Below, in pieces: positions 38,397 to 48,603 of a stretch of DNA of 64,000 bases. Under the pieces are notes generated by a model. That model ran no database searches, had not been told where the DNA came from, and was given only the letters and a program-made list of their open reading frames with translations. The position numbers and the translations under genes were made by a program. How positions within the stretch are numbered: position 1 is the first letter of the stretch; each line of letters opens with the position of its first letter. Origin of the DNA: Williamsia sp. DF01-3 (GTDB lineage: Bacteria > Actinomycetota > Actinomycetes > Mycobacteriales > Mycobacteriaceae); contig NZ_JALKFS010000005.1 in the NCBI RefSeq assembly GCF_023051145.1, positions 124,001 through 188,000 of the forward strand. The letters are read 5' to 3'.

Positions 38397-38502
38397 ATGG
38401 TCGGCGCAACTCTCTCACGATGGTCGGAGCGCGGATAGACACTGAGCGATGGACATCTCCGGCGATAAGCAATTTCTGTCGATCGATAGGCTGGTCGGGT
38501 AA

Positions 38503-39897
<1,395 letters not shown>

Positions 39898-39948
39898 AGA
39901 TCGGCGAAACCGGCACCCCGCCCGGGGTGATCATGGAGGATCAGGTTC

Positions 39949-40845
39949 GTGCAGGTCGGAATGACGTTGCCGGTGATGGAACCGGATCTCGATGCAACTG
40001 TTCTCAAGCAATGGGCGAAAGCCGTTGACGATGGGCCTTTTTCGTCCATCTGTTGGGGCGAGCGCATGGCTTTCGACAACCCCGACAGTCTCACGATGCT
40101 CGGTGCGGTTGCGGCGTGGACCGACCGGGTGCAACTGGTCACCACGGTGATCGTGCCCCAGCTCCACGACCCGGTCATGCTGGCGAAGGCGCTCGCAACG
40201 GGCGACATGCTCTCCGGCGGGCGGTTGACGGTCGGACTCGGGGTAGGCGGACGGCACGAGGACTATCGAGCAGTCGGCGCCGACCCGAAGAGTCAGACCA
40301 TCCGCGGCATGGCCGACCGCGTCGCGATCATGAAACGGGTGTGGGCCGGCGAACGGATCACCGATTCGGTACTCCCCGTTGGCCCCTCACCCGAGCAGGA
40401 CGGTGGACCTCGGCTGATGGTGGGAACCATCGGCCCGAAAACGGTTCGCTCTGCGGCGCATTGGGCCGAGGGCTTGGCCGGGACCACGCTTGACCTGGAC
40501 GTCGACAAGCAGACAGAGTTGTTCGACGTCGCCACCACCTCGTGGGCGGAGGCAGGCAAAAAACCACCGCATCTGGCGACATCCTTCTGGTTCGCACTCG
40601 GCGACCCCGAACCCGCCCGTGCGCAGATCCACCATCACCTACGTCGGTACATGAACTGGATACCTGCCGACTTCGTCGACGCCATCGCTCCCACCACAGG
40701 CTTGGCGGGCGACGAGAATCAGCTTGCCGAGGTTCTGGCGAAGTTCGCTGCCATCGGCACCGACGAAATCCACCTCATCCCGACCAGTTCAGACCTCAGC
40801 CAACTCAGGCGGGTTGCGGACGTGGTCGAGACATTTCGCGGTTAG
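39949..40845 (+). CDS. LLM-class (F420-dependent type) oxidoreductase
   Basis: A 298-residue luciferase-like monooxygenase-fold protein. The LLM features are VGMTLPVMEPD at the N-terminus, VQLVTTVIVPQLHDPVMLAK and the LSGGRLTVGLGVGGRHEDY turn, where a nearby His is typical of F420-binding members. FMN use cannot be excluded. Common actinobacterial enzymes of this class act on unknown small molecules. The GTG start at 39949 follows GGAGG by about 10 bases; an ATG four codons later is an alternative. It lies 51 bases after gdhA and may be co-transcribed. Confidence 0.87.
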   Translation: MQVGMTLPVMEPDLDATVLKQWAKAVDDGPFSSICWGERMAFDNPDSLTMLGAVAAWTDRVQLVTTVIVPQLHDPVMLAKALATGDMLSGGRLTVGLGVGGRHEDYRAVGADPKSQTIRGMADRVAIMKRVWAGERITDSVLPVGPSPEQDGGPRLMVGTIGPKTVRSAAHWAEGLAGTTLDLDVDKQTELFDVATTSWAEAGKKPPHLATSFWFALGDPEPARAQIHHHLRRYMNWIPADFVDAIAPTTGLAGDENQLAEVLAKFAAIGTDEIHLIPTSSDLSQLRRVADVVETFRG

Positions 40846-40953
40846 CCCGATCCGGGAAGCTCGCCCACACGGCTCGATCGAACAGACGTCATTCACTTGG
40901 ACCACCTTTGTTCGGTCGGTAACACGGCGGCCGGGATTCTTCGATAAAGACAA

Positions 40954-40988
40954 AACAATCGCATTGCATTTCCGCTTTTGCGATTGTT
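40954..40988. promoter_or_regulatory. Inverted repeat in the leader of the secreted protein gene
   Basis: AACAATCGCA and TGCGATTGTT form a perfect 10-base inverted repeat with a 15-base loop, ending 50 bases before the ATG at 41039. The region is A+T-rich for this genome. It could be a 5' mRNA stem, a terminator of the upstream LLM gene (100 bases away), or an operator; the sequence alone does not decide. Confidence 0.5.
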
Positions 40989-41038
40989 CGACGAAATCAA
41001 GATCCGTTTGAAAATCCCGAACAGCGTGGAGGTCAGAA

Positions 41039-41539
41039 ATGCGATTTGTAAAACAATGTGTGGCAGCAGCAGGGGCCGCGACGACAGCGCTTGCCATCTC
41101 GGTGGCGACCGCGCCGGCCGCAGGTGCCGCTCCAATCGGACCGACGCTCACCGCAGCGCCGGTCACCGTCTACCAGATTCCGGCAATCGGGTTGCAGATC
41201 AGTGGCCTTCTCACCGGCGGCCCTCTCCTGGCATCGGTCCAGGCAAGTGCACAAGCCCCCGGACTCACCACATTCTCCGCCCCTGCGAGCCCGGTGACAT
41301 GTTCGACCACTGCAGCAGGCGCACTCGTACAGATCAACTACATCAATCTCTCCACCGGCATTCGCGGGAGCAGCACGGTCAAACCCTGCCGCTACTTCCT
41401 TGATCCCGCCCCCACGCACCAGACGGTGAACACCGGATCGGGGCCGGTTGCCTTCACGGTTTCGTTGAAGGGATCGTCCGCTTACCCGAATGCGGGCCAA
41501 CCCTCCCTGCCGGGCGGTGGCGGATTCGTCGCGCCGTGA
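41039..41539 (+). CDS. Hypothetical secreted protein
   Basis: A 166-residue exported protein. A classic signal peptide (basic MRFVKQ, hydrophobic AAAGAATTALAISVATAPAA, cleavage near AGAA-PIG) precedes a mature domain with two cysteines (VTCSTT and KPCRYF) that could form a disulfide. The C-terminus is Pro/Gly-rich (LPGGGGFVAP). GGAGG lies seven bases before the ATG. I recognise no domain; small two-cysteine secreted proteins like this are common in Gordonia and Rhodococcus. Confidence 0.75.
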   Translation: MRFVKQCVAAAGAATTALAISVATAPAAGAAPIGPTLTAAPVTVYQIPAIGLQISGLLTGGPLLASVQASAQAPGLTTFSAPASPVTCSTTAAGALVQINYINLSTGIRGSSTVKPCRYFLDPAPTHQTVNTGSGPVAFTVSLKGSSAYPNAGQPSLPGGGGFVAP

Positions 41540-41757
41540 CCGATTGAGACCGGCAGAGGTGCGCGCCGGCGCCGCGGTTGCACATCCGGGGCGCACCTCG
41601 ACCGCCGTTACCTGTCCGTTACCGTTCGTCACGATTGCGCGCCGAAGCTCGTTGCGCATTGCTTGGGTGAGCGCAACTTTCTAGTGTTCAGACAGAGCCA
41701 CCAACCTGACGCCCGAGTTTGCGTGGATTCGGCGTATCGAACGAGAAAGGCAGAACA

Positions 41758-42150
41758 ATGAGCACAGATTTCCTGGCAACCGAGTTCTCCGACCACGAAT
41801 GGCCGTTCGAGATCAGTGTCGAATCGTTCACCGACGCTCACGCAGTCGTCCGGGTGAGTGGCAACGCCGACATGGTCACCTCTCCGCAGTTGTTGGCGGT
41901 GATCAATGCAGCAATGACCAATTACTCAGAGGTGGTACTCGACCTGTCTCAGGTGAACTTCTTTTCCTCTGCCGCCATCGATGTGGTGCTCGATGCGTAC
42001 GCTCGCCGGCCCGACAGCTTCAGGGTCTTCGCACCGGTTCGGCCGGCCCGTCAGGTGCTCGAGCTGTTCGCCGACGAGCGCCTCCTCACCGAAGCACCCG
42101 CTCCGGTCGTCGACATCCGCCGCGCCCCCGGCCTACAGGACGCGTCCTGA
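41758..42150 (+). CDS. STAS-domain protein (anti-sigma factor antagonist type)
   Basis: A 130-residue single STAS domain. The core strand VVRVSGNADMVTSPQLL and the loop VVLDLSQVNFFSSAAIDVV match anti-anti-sigma factors, with the phosphorylatable Ser in the FFSSAA loop. Such proteins bind an anti-sigma kinase and free a sigma factor. Here no kinase, phosphatase or sigma gene lies next to it, so its partners are elsewhere. AGAAAGG stands 8 bases before the ATG at 41758. Confidence 0.87.
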   Translation: MSTDFLATEFSDHEWPFEISVESFTDAHAVVRVSGNADMVTSPQLLAVINAAMTNYSEVVLDLSQVNFFSSAAIDVVLDAYARRPDSFRVFAPVRPARQVLELFADERLLTEAPAPVVDIRRAPGLQDAS

Positions 42151-42161
42151 TCGCTGCGGGT

Positions 42162-43247
42162 TCACAGCTTGAAACGGCCCGCCATGCCCCGCAAGGGCAT
42201 GTCGGCGCTCGTGAGGATTCCTGGCCGCGCTTTGACCACCGAACGGATCGAGTTCAGCGCAGGCAAACCTGTGACGGTCATGCCGATGGATGCGAAATCC
42301 TCGGGGTTGTCAAGCCGCACTCCCGGTTTCGGAAAGATCATGTGCTTGCTGTAGATGTTCGGGTCGCCCTGGATATGGGTGATGTAGCAACCCTTGATAT
42401 CCCAGCTGGGCGCGGTGTGCGGTGTCATCTGCCATTCCAGGTGTGACTCCACTCGCGGCACACCGTCCACCATGCCCTGGTACTTGATGTAATTGGCGCC
42501 CAGCGAACCCTTCGGCATCTGATACCACCCCAGGTCCACGTCTTTGGTGCACGCACCGAGCTCATAGGAGAACTTGACCTCGTCCAGCTTCAGATCAAAA
42601 CAGTCGGCCATCATGTAGACGCTGTCGGAGAACACTCTCGTGTACTTCTCCAGTGATCCGGGGATCGACGGGTCGTCGATGGGACGTCCGTACCCGACCT
42701 CTTTCCACGTCTCCACCGAGTGGTGGCACGACACATCCACGGATTCGATGACCGTCACGTTTTCGATGTCTGCCACATCGGCGGAGTGCACGACTCCGAG
42801 GATCTGGCACAGTCCCGGGTTCATACCGGTGCCATAGAAGGTGGAACCTCCACGCTGACAGGCGGCTTCGAGCACTTCGGTGGTCTTCTTACCGGACGGG
42901 TGCGGATGGTTCTGATTTCTGTGGTGCCCCGTGATCCAGTCGGCCGTGGTGACGATGTTGATGCCGGCTTCGAGCACACGCTCGTATAGCTCTTCGTCCG
43001 GGAACACCCCGTGAAAGGTCAACACATCCGGCTTCACAGCGATGATGTCGTCCACCGACCCGGTGGCGATGACCCCGTTTGGCGCCAGGCCCGCTATCTC
43101 GCCCGCGTCCCGGCCCACCTTCTCCGGGGTGTAGCAGTGCAAGCCGATCAGCTCGAGGTCGGGATGACTTGCGATCCGCTTGATCATCTCGGTTCCCACA
43201 TTTCCTGTGGCCACCTGGAATACGCGAATCTTCTCAGCAGTACTCAT
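42162..43247 (-). CDS. NAD(P)-dependent dehydrogenase, DapB/DAP-dehydrogenase-like
   Basis: A 361-residue Rossmann-fold oxidoreductase. The N-terminus has VFQVATGNVGTEMIKRI, the family's GNVG nucleotide motif, followed by a DapB-like arrangement (ELIGLHCYTPEKVGRDAGEI). The central and C-terminal parts (TGMNPGLCQILG and WDIKGCYITHIQGDPN) match actinobacterial amine-dehydrogenase-like proteins. The ATG at 43247 has GGGAGAC upstream. It is downstream of, and on the same strand as, the Rieske oxygenase gene with 63 bases between, probably in one operon. Substrate unknown. Confidence 0.8.
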   Translation of the reverse strand: MSTAEKIRVFQVATGNVGTEMIKRIASHPDLELIGLHCYTPEKVGRDAGEIAGLAPNGVIATGSVDDIIAVKPDVLTFHGVFPDEELYERVLEAGINIVTTADWITGHHRNQNHPHPSGKKTTEVLEAACQRGGSTFYGTGMNPGLCQILGVVHSADVADIENVTVIESVDVSCHHSVETWKEVGYGRPIDDPSIPGSLEKYTRVFSDSVYMMADCFDLKLDEVKFSYELGACTKDVDLGWYQMPKGSLGANYIKYQGMVDGVPRVESHLEWQMTPHTAPSWDIKGCYITHIQGDPNIYSKHMIFPKPGVRLDNPEDFASIGMTVTGLPALNSIRSVVKARPGILTSADMPLRGMAGRFKL

Positions 43248-43310
43248 GTGTTGTCTCCCTGTTGATCTCGGCTTTTGTACCGATCTTCGGACCGGCGGTT
43301 CGACCACCGA

Positions 43311-44339
43311 TCACGATGTGGCCTCGACTGTCGACGTGTGAGTGTGGGTGCGGTTCTGCTCATCTGGATAGAACTGCGCGGCCCAGGCGCGCAGGGCTCG
43401 AAAGCCCTCGAACTCCCTGCGCGAGAGGGCCGGTGGGTCGGAGTACCGCTGGTGCGCCCAGATGTTGATGTCGGCCGCGAACTGTTCGATGATGTAGTTC
43501 GCCATCGTCTTCGCGTAATCGTTCATCTCGGCGGACTGGTCACCGGGCTTGCGCCCGATCCACACCGTGAACCGGACATCGGACGTGCTGTCGTCGACGG
43601 GCGTCACCGCGGACAGAGTGCGGTTGTCGACCATGCCCCAGCTCTTGGTGACCGCCACGCCGAGTCCCCCGTTGATGGCCTCCACCCCGCTGCTGACATC
43701 GTCTTCGGAGACCGCATCGTCGAAGGCCACCGTGAAGTCGACATACGAGACCGGCTCGTCGAAATCCTGCCGGGTGAACTCCGGGATGAACGGCGTTTTG
43801 TGCACGAACTTGAAATGGGCGAAGTCCACGCCGTTTTCCATGATGTATTGCGGATGCAGTTCGAGCCGCTCGCGGTAGAGGACACCGACGGGGAACGATG
43901 GGTAATAGTCGTCCGCGCTCTTGCCGTCGTCGAAGTCGGCGAACACATCCGGAACATCGAAGTAAGGGGCTCGACCCTCCACGTCGTGCCAGATCCAGAT
44001 GGATTCGTTGCGCTCTACGACGGGGTAACTGCGGATCCGCCGGCCCTTGTTCGGATGGTTCTCGTAGGGAATGCAGACGTTCCGGCCTTCGGAGTTCCAT
44101 TCCCATCCGTGAAACGGGCAGACCAGGTTCTCGCCCTCCACATGTCCGCCGTAGCCGAGGTGGGCGCCGAGATGTTCGCAGTACGCGTCGAAGACCGCCA
44201 CCTGGCCCGACGTAGTTCGCCATGCCACCATCTCGCGGCCGAAATACGTCATCCGGTGGACTTCGCGCACGGTGACCTCAGCCGACCAAGCCACCTGAAA
44301 CCAGCCGGTGGGCTTCATGGACAGTGTGGGTTTGGCCAC
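43311..44339 (-). CDS. Rieske non-heme iron oxygenase (KshA-like)
   Basis: A 342-residue oxygenase terminal component. Rieske [2Fe-2S] ligands: CEHLGAHLGYGG and CPFHGWEW (Cys-x-His and Cys-x2-His). The catalytic domain has the mononuclear iron region ENGVDFAHFKFVH with the spaced His residues typical of the 3-ketosteroid 9alpha-hydroxylase group. The GTG at 44339 follows GGAGG by 6 bases. It needs a ferredoxin reductase; none is adjacent, but a KshB-like reductase is encoded at 56593. It is divergent from a TetR gene. A steroid or other cyclic substrate is plausible, not shown. Confidence 0.9.
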   Translation of the reverse strand: MAKPTLSMKPTGWFQVAWSAEVTVREVHRMTYFGREMVAWRTTSGQVAVFDAYCEHLGAHLGYGGHVEGENLVCPFHGWEWNSEGRNVCIPYENHPNKGRRIRSYPVVERNESIWIWHDVEGRAPYFDVPDVFADFDDGKSADDYYPSFPVGVLYRERLELHPQYIMENGVDFAHFKFVHKTPFIPEFTRQDFDEPVSYVDFTVAFDDAVSEDDVSSGVEAINGGLGVAVTKSWGMVDNRTLSAVTPVDDSTSDVRFTVWIGRKPGDQSAEMNDYAKTMANYIIEQFAADINIWAHQRYSDPPALSRREFEGFRALRAWAAQFYPDEQNRTHTHTSTVEATS

Positions 44340-44519
44340 TCCGAACCTCCGCGTTTTCTCAATTACGTTGTGCCGCAGTCGACGCCGAGTAGCCACTCGG
44401 ATGGACCACGCACCCTGCGGCGGCCGCGCTGACCACAACCGTAGAACCATCTGTGAAACTTGTAAAGAGGGTTCTTTGAAAGTGGGCGTCGCGGCTGACA
44501 CCGACTACCATCAGCTGTC

Positions 44520-45140
44520 ATGACCGAAGTGGCGGCGCCGAGCAGGCGGGCGAACAAGCGAGGAATCGCCACCCGCGAGAGCATGATCAAGTCCGCGATC
44601 ACCGCGTTGGCAACGGGCGACCCCGGCGCCGTGTCGGGAAACCGGATCGCCCGCGACATCGGGGCCACCTGGGGCGTGGTGAAGTACCAGTTCGGCGACA
44701 TCGACGGGTTGTGGGCCGCCGTACTCCGCTACACCGCCGAGCAACGTGGCGATCTGCCCGCGAACGTCAAACCGGGAGGAACCCTCGAAGAACGGGTGAC
44801 CGGGTTGGTGGAGGCAATGTACGTCGGGCTGCGATCGCCGGAATCGCTGGCGATCGAGACACTGCGCGCGGCCCTGCCCCGCGAACGCACCGAACTCGAG
44901 CGCGACTTCCCCCTCACCGCAGCCGAGCTCGCCTCGTGGAAACCGCGCTGGGACAACGCTTGTGAGCGTGCGTTCGCGGACCTGGGTGTGGATCCGGTGC
45001 GGATCCGGCAGATGGCCGCGCTGATCCCGGCAGCCATGCGCGGCATCACCTCGGAGCGAACCCTGGGAACGTACGGCGACCTCGACGATGCCCGCGACGG
45101 CTTGGTCAACGCCATCATCGCCTATCTGGATTCGCAGTAG
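44520..45140 (+). CDS. TetR-family transcriptional regulator
   Basis: A 206-residue regulator with an N-terminal HTH (about residues 18-62) in which the recognition helix DIGATWGVVKYQFGD is visible; the C-terminal ligand domain includes MYVGLRSPESLAIET. It is divergent from the Rieske oxygenase gene with a 180-base gap that contains the AAAGAgggtTCTTT dyad, a weak operator candidate. Probable role: control of the oxygenase/dehydrogenase operon. Confidence 0.85.
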   Translation: MTEVAAPSRRANKRGIATRESMIKSAITALATGDPGAVSGNRIARDIGATWGVVKYQFGDIDGLWAAVLRYTAEQRGDLPANVKPGGTLEERVTGLVEAMYVGLRSPESLAIETLRAALPRERTELERDFPLTAAELASWKPRWDNACERAFADLGVDPVRIRQMAALIPAAMRGITSERTLGTYGDLDDARDGLVNAIIAYLDSQ

Positions 45141-45275
45141 CCGCTGAAAACCTCTCTAGCGAATGGCTTTCCCAAACACGGAATGAATGATCGTTATTTC
45201 GTTGCAGTGCATCATGTTTCGTGAACAGTCGTCGAACTCACTCCGCGGTCGCGGGACCGGTGTTTTAATATCACC

Positions 45276-46604
45276 ATGTCATTTGGTGGTCGGACTCTTG
45301 CCCTGCGTGTCGTCGCCGCAGTAGGTCTCCTCGTCGGATCGTTGGCGCTGTCGGGCATCCCTGCCGCGCAGGCGGATCCGGGGCCCGGGTCCCCGCTTCC
45401 GTCGGCCGACCCCTTCTACAGCTACGACGGGTCGCTCACCGACATCACGCCGGGCACGGTACTGCGGAGCCGACCGATGACTTTTCGGACGCCCACGCTC
45501 GACACCCCGATCACCGGTAGCCAGGTCCTCTACCGCACAACCGATCAGCAAGGCAGAGGTGCTGTCACCGTCGCAACAGTGCTGCGGCCGCTGGTGCCCG
45601 GACCGACGAAGCTGATCTCGTACCACATGGCGTACGACGCCCTCGGTTCTCAGTGCGATCCGTCGTACACACTCAGCGGCGGGTCATCCAGTCCCATCGC
45701 CGAGGCGGAGCAAGCAGTGATCGCCGGATACCTGGCCGCCGGATACACCGTGGTCGCCCCCGACTACGAGGGTGAAAATCTGGAGTGGACCATCGGACGC
45801 CAGTCCGGCTATGCCGCGCTCGACGGTGTCCGGGCTGCTGAGGCTTTCTTGAAGCTGCCGGTCTCCACCCCGGTGGGCCTGCTCGGGTACTCGGGCGGTT
45901 CGGTACCCACCCAGTGGGGTGCCGAGGTGGCACCGAAGTACGCGCCCGAACTGAACATCATCGGCGTTGCGGCAGGCGGATTGCCCGTCGACCTCGCCCA
46001 CAACCTCCCCTACATCAGTGGTGGCACCCAGTGGGCGGGCGTGATCCCCGCGCTGATCGTCGCCTACCAGCGCGCCTACGACCTCGACACCAGCAAGTTC
46101 ATCTCCGACTACGGCCAGCAGCTGATGCAAACGGTCAGTTCGGAATGCATCGCCAACTTCGCCGGAGACTATCCCGGTCTGACGGACGCCCAGATGGTGA
46201 AGGCTCCCTACACTTCGCTGCTCCAGGTGCCGCAGGTCGTCGGCGCGATCGACGACAACATCATGGGTAGCCAGGGAACCCCGAAGGCGCCATTGTTCCT
46301 GGCTGTCGGGCATGCCGACCCCATCGGCGACACCATCATGGTCACCGACGACGTGGTCGGACTGGCACACGAATACTGCGGCCGCGGAGTCGATGTCACC
46401 TACGCGCAGTACAACGGCCTCACGCACCAGGAATCGTTCCCACCGTTCGAGGCACAGGGCTTCGAGTACCTGACCGAGCGGTTTGCGGGTATCCCAACCC
46501 GTAGCAACTGCGCCAGCATTCCCCCGGTAACAGCCTCGCGCCCACACCGATTCCCTGACCACTCCATCCGGCTCAGTCCAGCAGCTCTGGCGAGACGGGT
46601 TTGA
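45276..46604 (+). CDS. Secreted lipase (LIP family, PF03583 type)
   Basis: A 442-residue exported alpha/beta-hydrolase. Signal peptide: basic GGRTLALRVV, a hydrophobic core LLVGSLALSGIPAAQA, cleavage near AQA-DPG. The nucleophile elbow is GLLGYSGGSVP; VGHADPIGDTI and GLTHQES carry the likely Asp and His of the triad. This family hydrolyses triacylglycerols or other esters outside the cell. The C-terminus ends in a short basic LSPAALARRV tail. It is separated by 135 bases from the TetR gene. Confidence 0.9.
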   Translation: MSFGGRTLALRVVAAVGLLVGSLALSGIPAAQADPGPGSPLPSADPFYSYDGSLTDITPGTVLRSRPMTFRTPTLDTPITGSQVLYRTTDQQGRGAVTVATVLRPLVPGPTKLISYHMAYDALGSQCDPSYTLSGGSSSPIAEAEQAVIAGYLAAGYTVVAPDYEGENLEWTIGRQSGYAALDGVRAAEAFLKLPVSTPVGLLGYSGGSVPTQWGAEVAPKYAPELNIIGVAAGGLPVDLAHNLPYISGGTQWAGVIPALIVAYQRAYDLDTSKFISDYGQQLMQTVSSECIANFAGDYPGLTDAQMVKAPYTSLLQVPQVVGAIDDNIMGSQGTPKAPLFLAVGHADPIGDTIMVTDDVVGLAHEYCGRGVDVTYAQYNGLTHQESFPPFEAQGFEYLTERFAGIPTRSNCASIPPVTASRPHRFPDHSIRLSPAALARRV

Positions 46605-46633
46605 ATCCGCGGTGTTCTGGCTACGTCCTACCC

Positions 46634-47038
46634 ATGCGCTTGGGTTTCCGACATCGAATGCCGACTGTGGAACTCGCCATGTCGTTGCCGTCGGATGCGG
46701 TGTGGGACGTCCTGGTGGACTTGACGTCGTGGCCGAAGTGGGGCCCGACGGTTGCCGGTGCTGAACTCGATGAGCCCGGGCCGCTGAAGCTGGGGGCCCG
46801 CGGCAAGGTGTGGACACCGGTTGGCGTGCCGCTCCCCTTCGAGATCAACGAGTTCATCGACGGCCGTGTATGGGCTTGGCGGGTGGCAGGTGTGCCCGCC
46901 ACCCGGCACGAGGTGATCCCGACACGGGGCGGCTGCGTGCTCAGCATGGCTGTGCCGGTGTGGGCGCCGGCCTACTTGAGCATCATGGCGATCGCGGTGC
47001 CTCGGATCGAGCGTCTCGCCGCCGAGCGCCTCGTCTGA
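46634..47038 (+). CDS. SRPBCC (START/Bet v1-like) family protein
   Basis: A 134-residue single SRPBCC domain: PSDAVWDVLVDLTSWPKWGP is the characteristic first-helix segment, and the strand FEINEFIDGRVWAWRVAG follows. These proteins bind hydrophobic ligands or act as cyclase/dehydratase-like enzymes. The ATG at 46634 starts just before the first strand. No functional link to the preceding lipase is shown beyond a 29-base gap on the same strand. Confidence 0.8.
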   Translation: MRLGFRHRMPTVELAMSLPSDAVWDVLVDLTSWPKWGPTVAGAELDEPGPLKLGARGKVWTPVGVPLPFEINEFIDGRVWAWRVAGVPATRHEVIPTRGGCVLSMAVPVWAPAYLSIMAIAVPRIERLAAERLV

Positions 47039-47183
47039 CGCACACATCCACAGCCGTTGGGACACGCTCTGTTTCGCTGCCGTTCACACGGGTGCAGATC
47101 GGATCATCCGGCACTAGTTTTCGTCCTCGTGCGCTGAGAAGACAACTTCTGCCCACCCGATGTGGTCACGGTACGTTTCCTGA

Positions 47184-48057
47184 GTGAGTAACTCGTTCCT
47201 GGCGGTCGTGTGCGCGATCGGCGCCGCTCTGTGTATCGCGGTGGGCACGGTGATCCGACAGCGATCGGCGTCGGTGATCAGCGATGAAGACGTGGGCGCG
47301 CTCGGGCCGATCACCACACTCGTTCGCAGACCGGAGTGGTGGCTGGGCACATTGGTCGGGTTCGGTGGTTACGGCCTCCAGGCGGTTGCTCTGGGGCTCG
47401 GATCGCTTCTACTTGTGCAGCCCCTTCTCGTATTGTCGTTGCTGTTCGCCCTACCACTGGGGGCGAGATTCTCCGGTCGTACCGTCCGGCCACTGGACTG
47501 GGCCTGGGCAGCGGCGTTGACCCTGTCCGTCGCCGTACTCGTTGTCGTGGGCGACCCACGCCCCGGTGTCGAACGCGCCGAGACGCAGCACTGGATCATC
47601 ATCTGCGCCATCGGTTTACCGTTTGTCGCCGCGTGTGTCCTGCTGTCGCGAACCGGATCCAGGTCACGGCGTGCGCTACTTCTGGGACTCGCCGGAGGCT
47701 GCACTCTTCGGCGTTGCAGCAGTGCTGACCAAAGGGGTTGTCCATCTCGTCGGGCGCGGCCCCGTTGCGCTGCTCACGTCCGTGGAGCCCTACGCGCTGA
47801 TCGTTGTGGCGGTGATCGCTATTTCACTGCAGCAGTCGGCTTTTCAGGTCGGCGCATTGCAGGCCTCGCTCCCGGCCACCACGGTGATGGAACCGATGGT
47901 CGCCTCACTGCTGGGCTTTGTTGTGCTCGGTGAGTACCTGCATGCCGACAAGGCAGTGGCCGCGATCCTGGCGATCGCGCTCGTCGCCACGGTCGCCGCT
48001 GCAATTGCATTGGCCCGAAGTGCCGCCGACAGTGAGGAGATGGTCGTCGCAAAGTAG
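47184..48057 (+). pseudogene. DMT-family (EamA-like) permease split by a one-base frameshift
   Basis: A ten-helix-type permease of the DMT superfamily interrupted at 47700. The first part (47184 to about 47699) encodes helices 1-5 and ends in LLLGLAGG; the coding then continues one frame over, ALFGVAAVLTKGVVHL at 47701-47748, to the stop at 48057. Deleting the single T at 47700 restores a continuous 290-residue protein of the usual length. The frame change lies between two intact halves with no other damage, so it is either a recent mutation or a sequencing/assembly error. Without correction the + frame continues to 47933 with a meaningless tail. Confidence 0.85.
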
Positions 48058-48124
48058 AGAGACTGATTCGAGTCGGCTAGGTCCGACGTGATCGTGCAGA
48101 TGAAACTCAGGACAGAGGAGCACT

Positions 48125-48511
48125 ATGTCGAAATCACCCACCACCAATGACATCTGGCGGCGCCGATCTCTCATGGTCACGTTCGTTGCGGCCTTGGTGA
48201 CCCAGAACGCCATCGCAATTCCCTACGTCCGCGAGAACGGCCCGAAGTCGGTACTGGACTTCTTCATCGGAGACATCCACAAGACAACGCCGGGCCGCTT
48301 CGCAATGGTCGACCTCATGTACGTGGTCGTCGGATTCCATATCTGGGCATTCTCGGAAGCGAAGAAGCTCCACATCATCCGATGGTGGGTCGCTTCATTT
48401 GTCCTCACCTTCGGGGTGGGCATCGCGACTGCGATCCCCTTCTTCCTGCTCGCACGGGATCGCGCTGTCGAGCGCCGCGGATCCGACCACCAGGTCGTAA
48501 GCGCCATGTAG
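48125..48511 (+). CDS. DUF2834-type small membrane protein
   Basis: A 128-residue protein with about three predicted helices (SLMVTFVAALVTQNAIAIPY; VDLMYVVVGFHIWAFSEA; FVLTFGVGIATAIPFFLLAR). The pattern MYVVVGFHIWAFSEAKKL fits DUF2834. The function is unknown. An AGAGGAG site lies six bases before the ATG. It is separated by 67 bases from the broken DMT permease. Confidence 0.8.
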   Translation: MSKSPTTNDIWRRRSLMVTFVAALVTQNAIAIPYVRENGPKSVLDFFIGDIHKTTPGRFAMVDLMYVVVGFHIWAFSEAKKLHIIRWWVASFVLTFGVGIATAIPFFLLARDRAVERRGSDHQVVSAM

Positions 48512-48603
48512 TGCAAGCGGCCCTGTAGCCATCTGGGCAAGATGGCCCGCGTGCTGGCCTTATCGCCATGGCTGCCGTAGCGTCCGCAACGGGGAGGAAG
48601 TGG

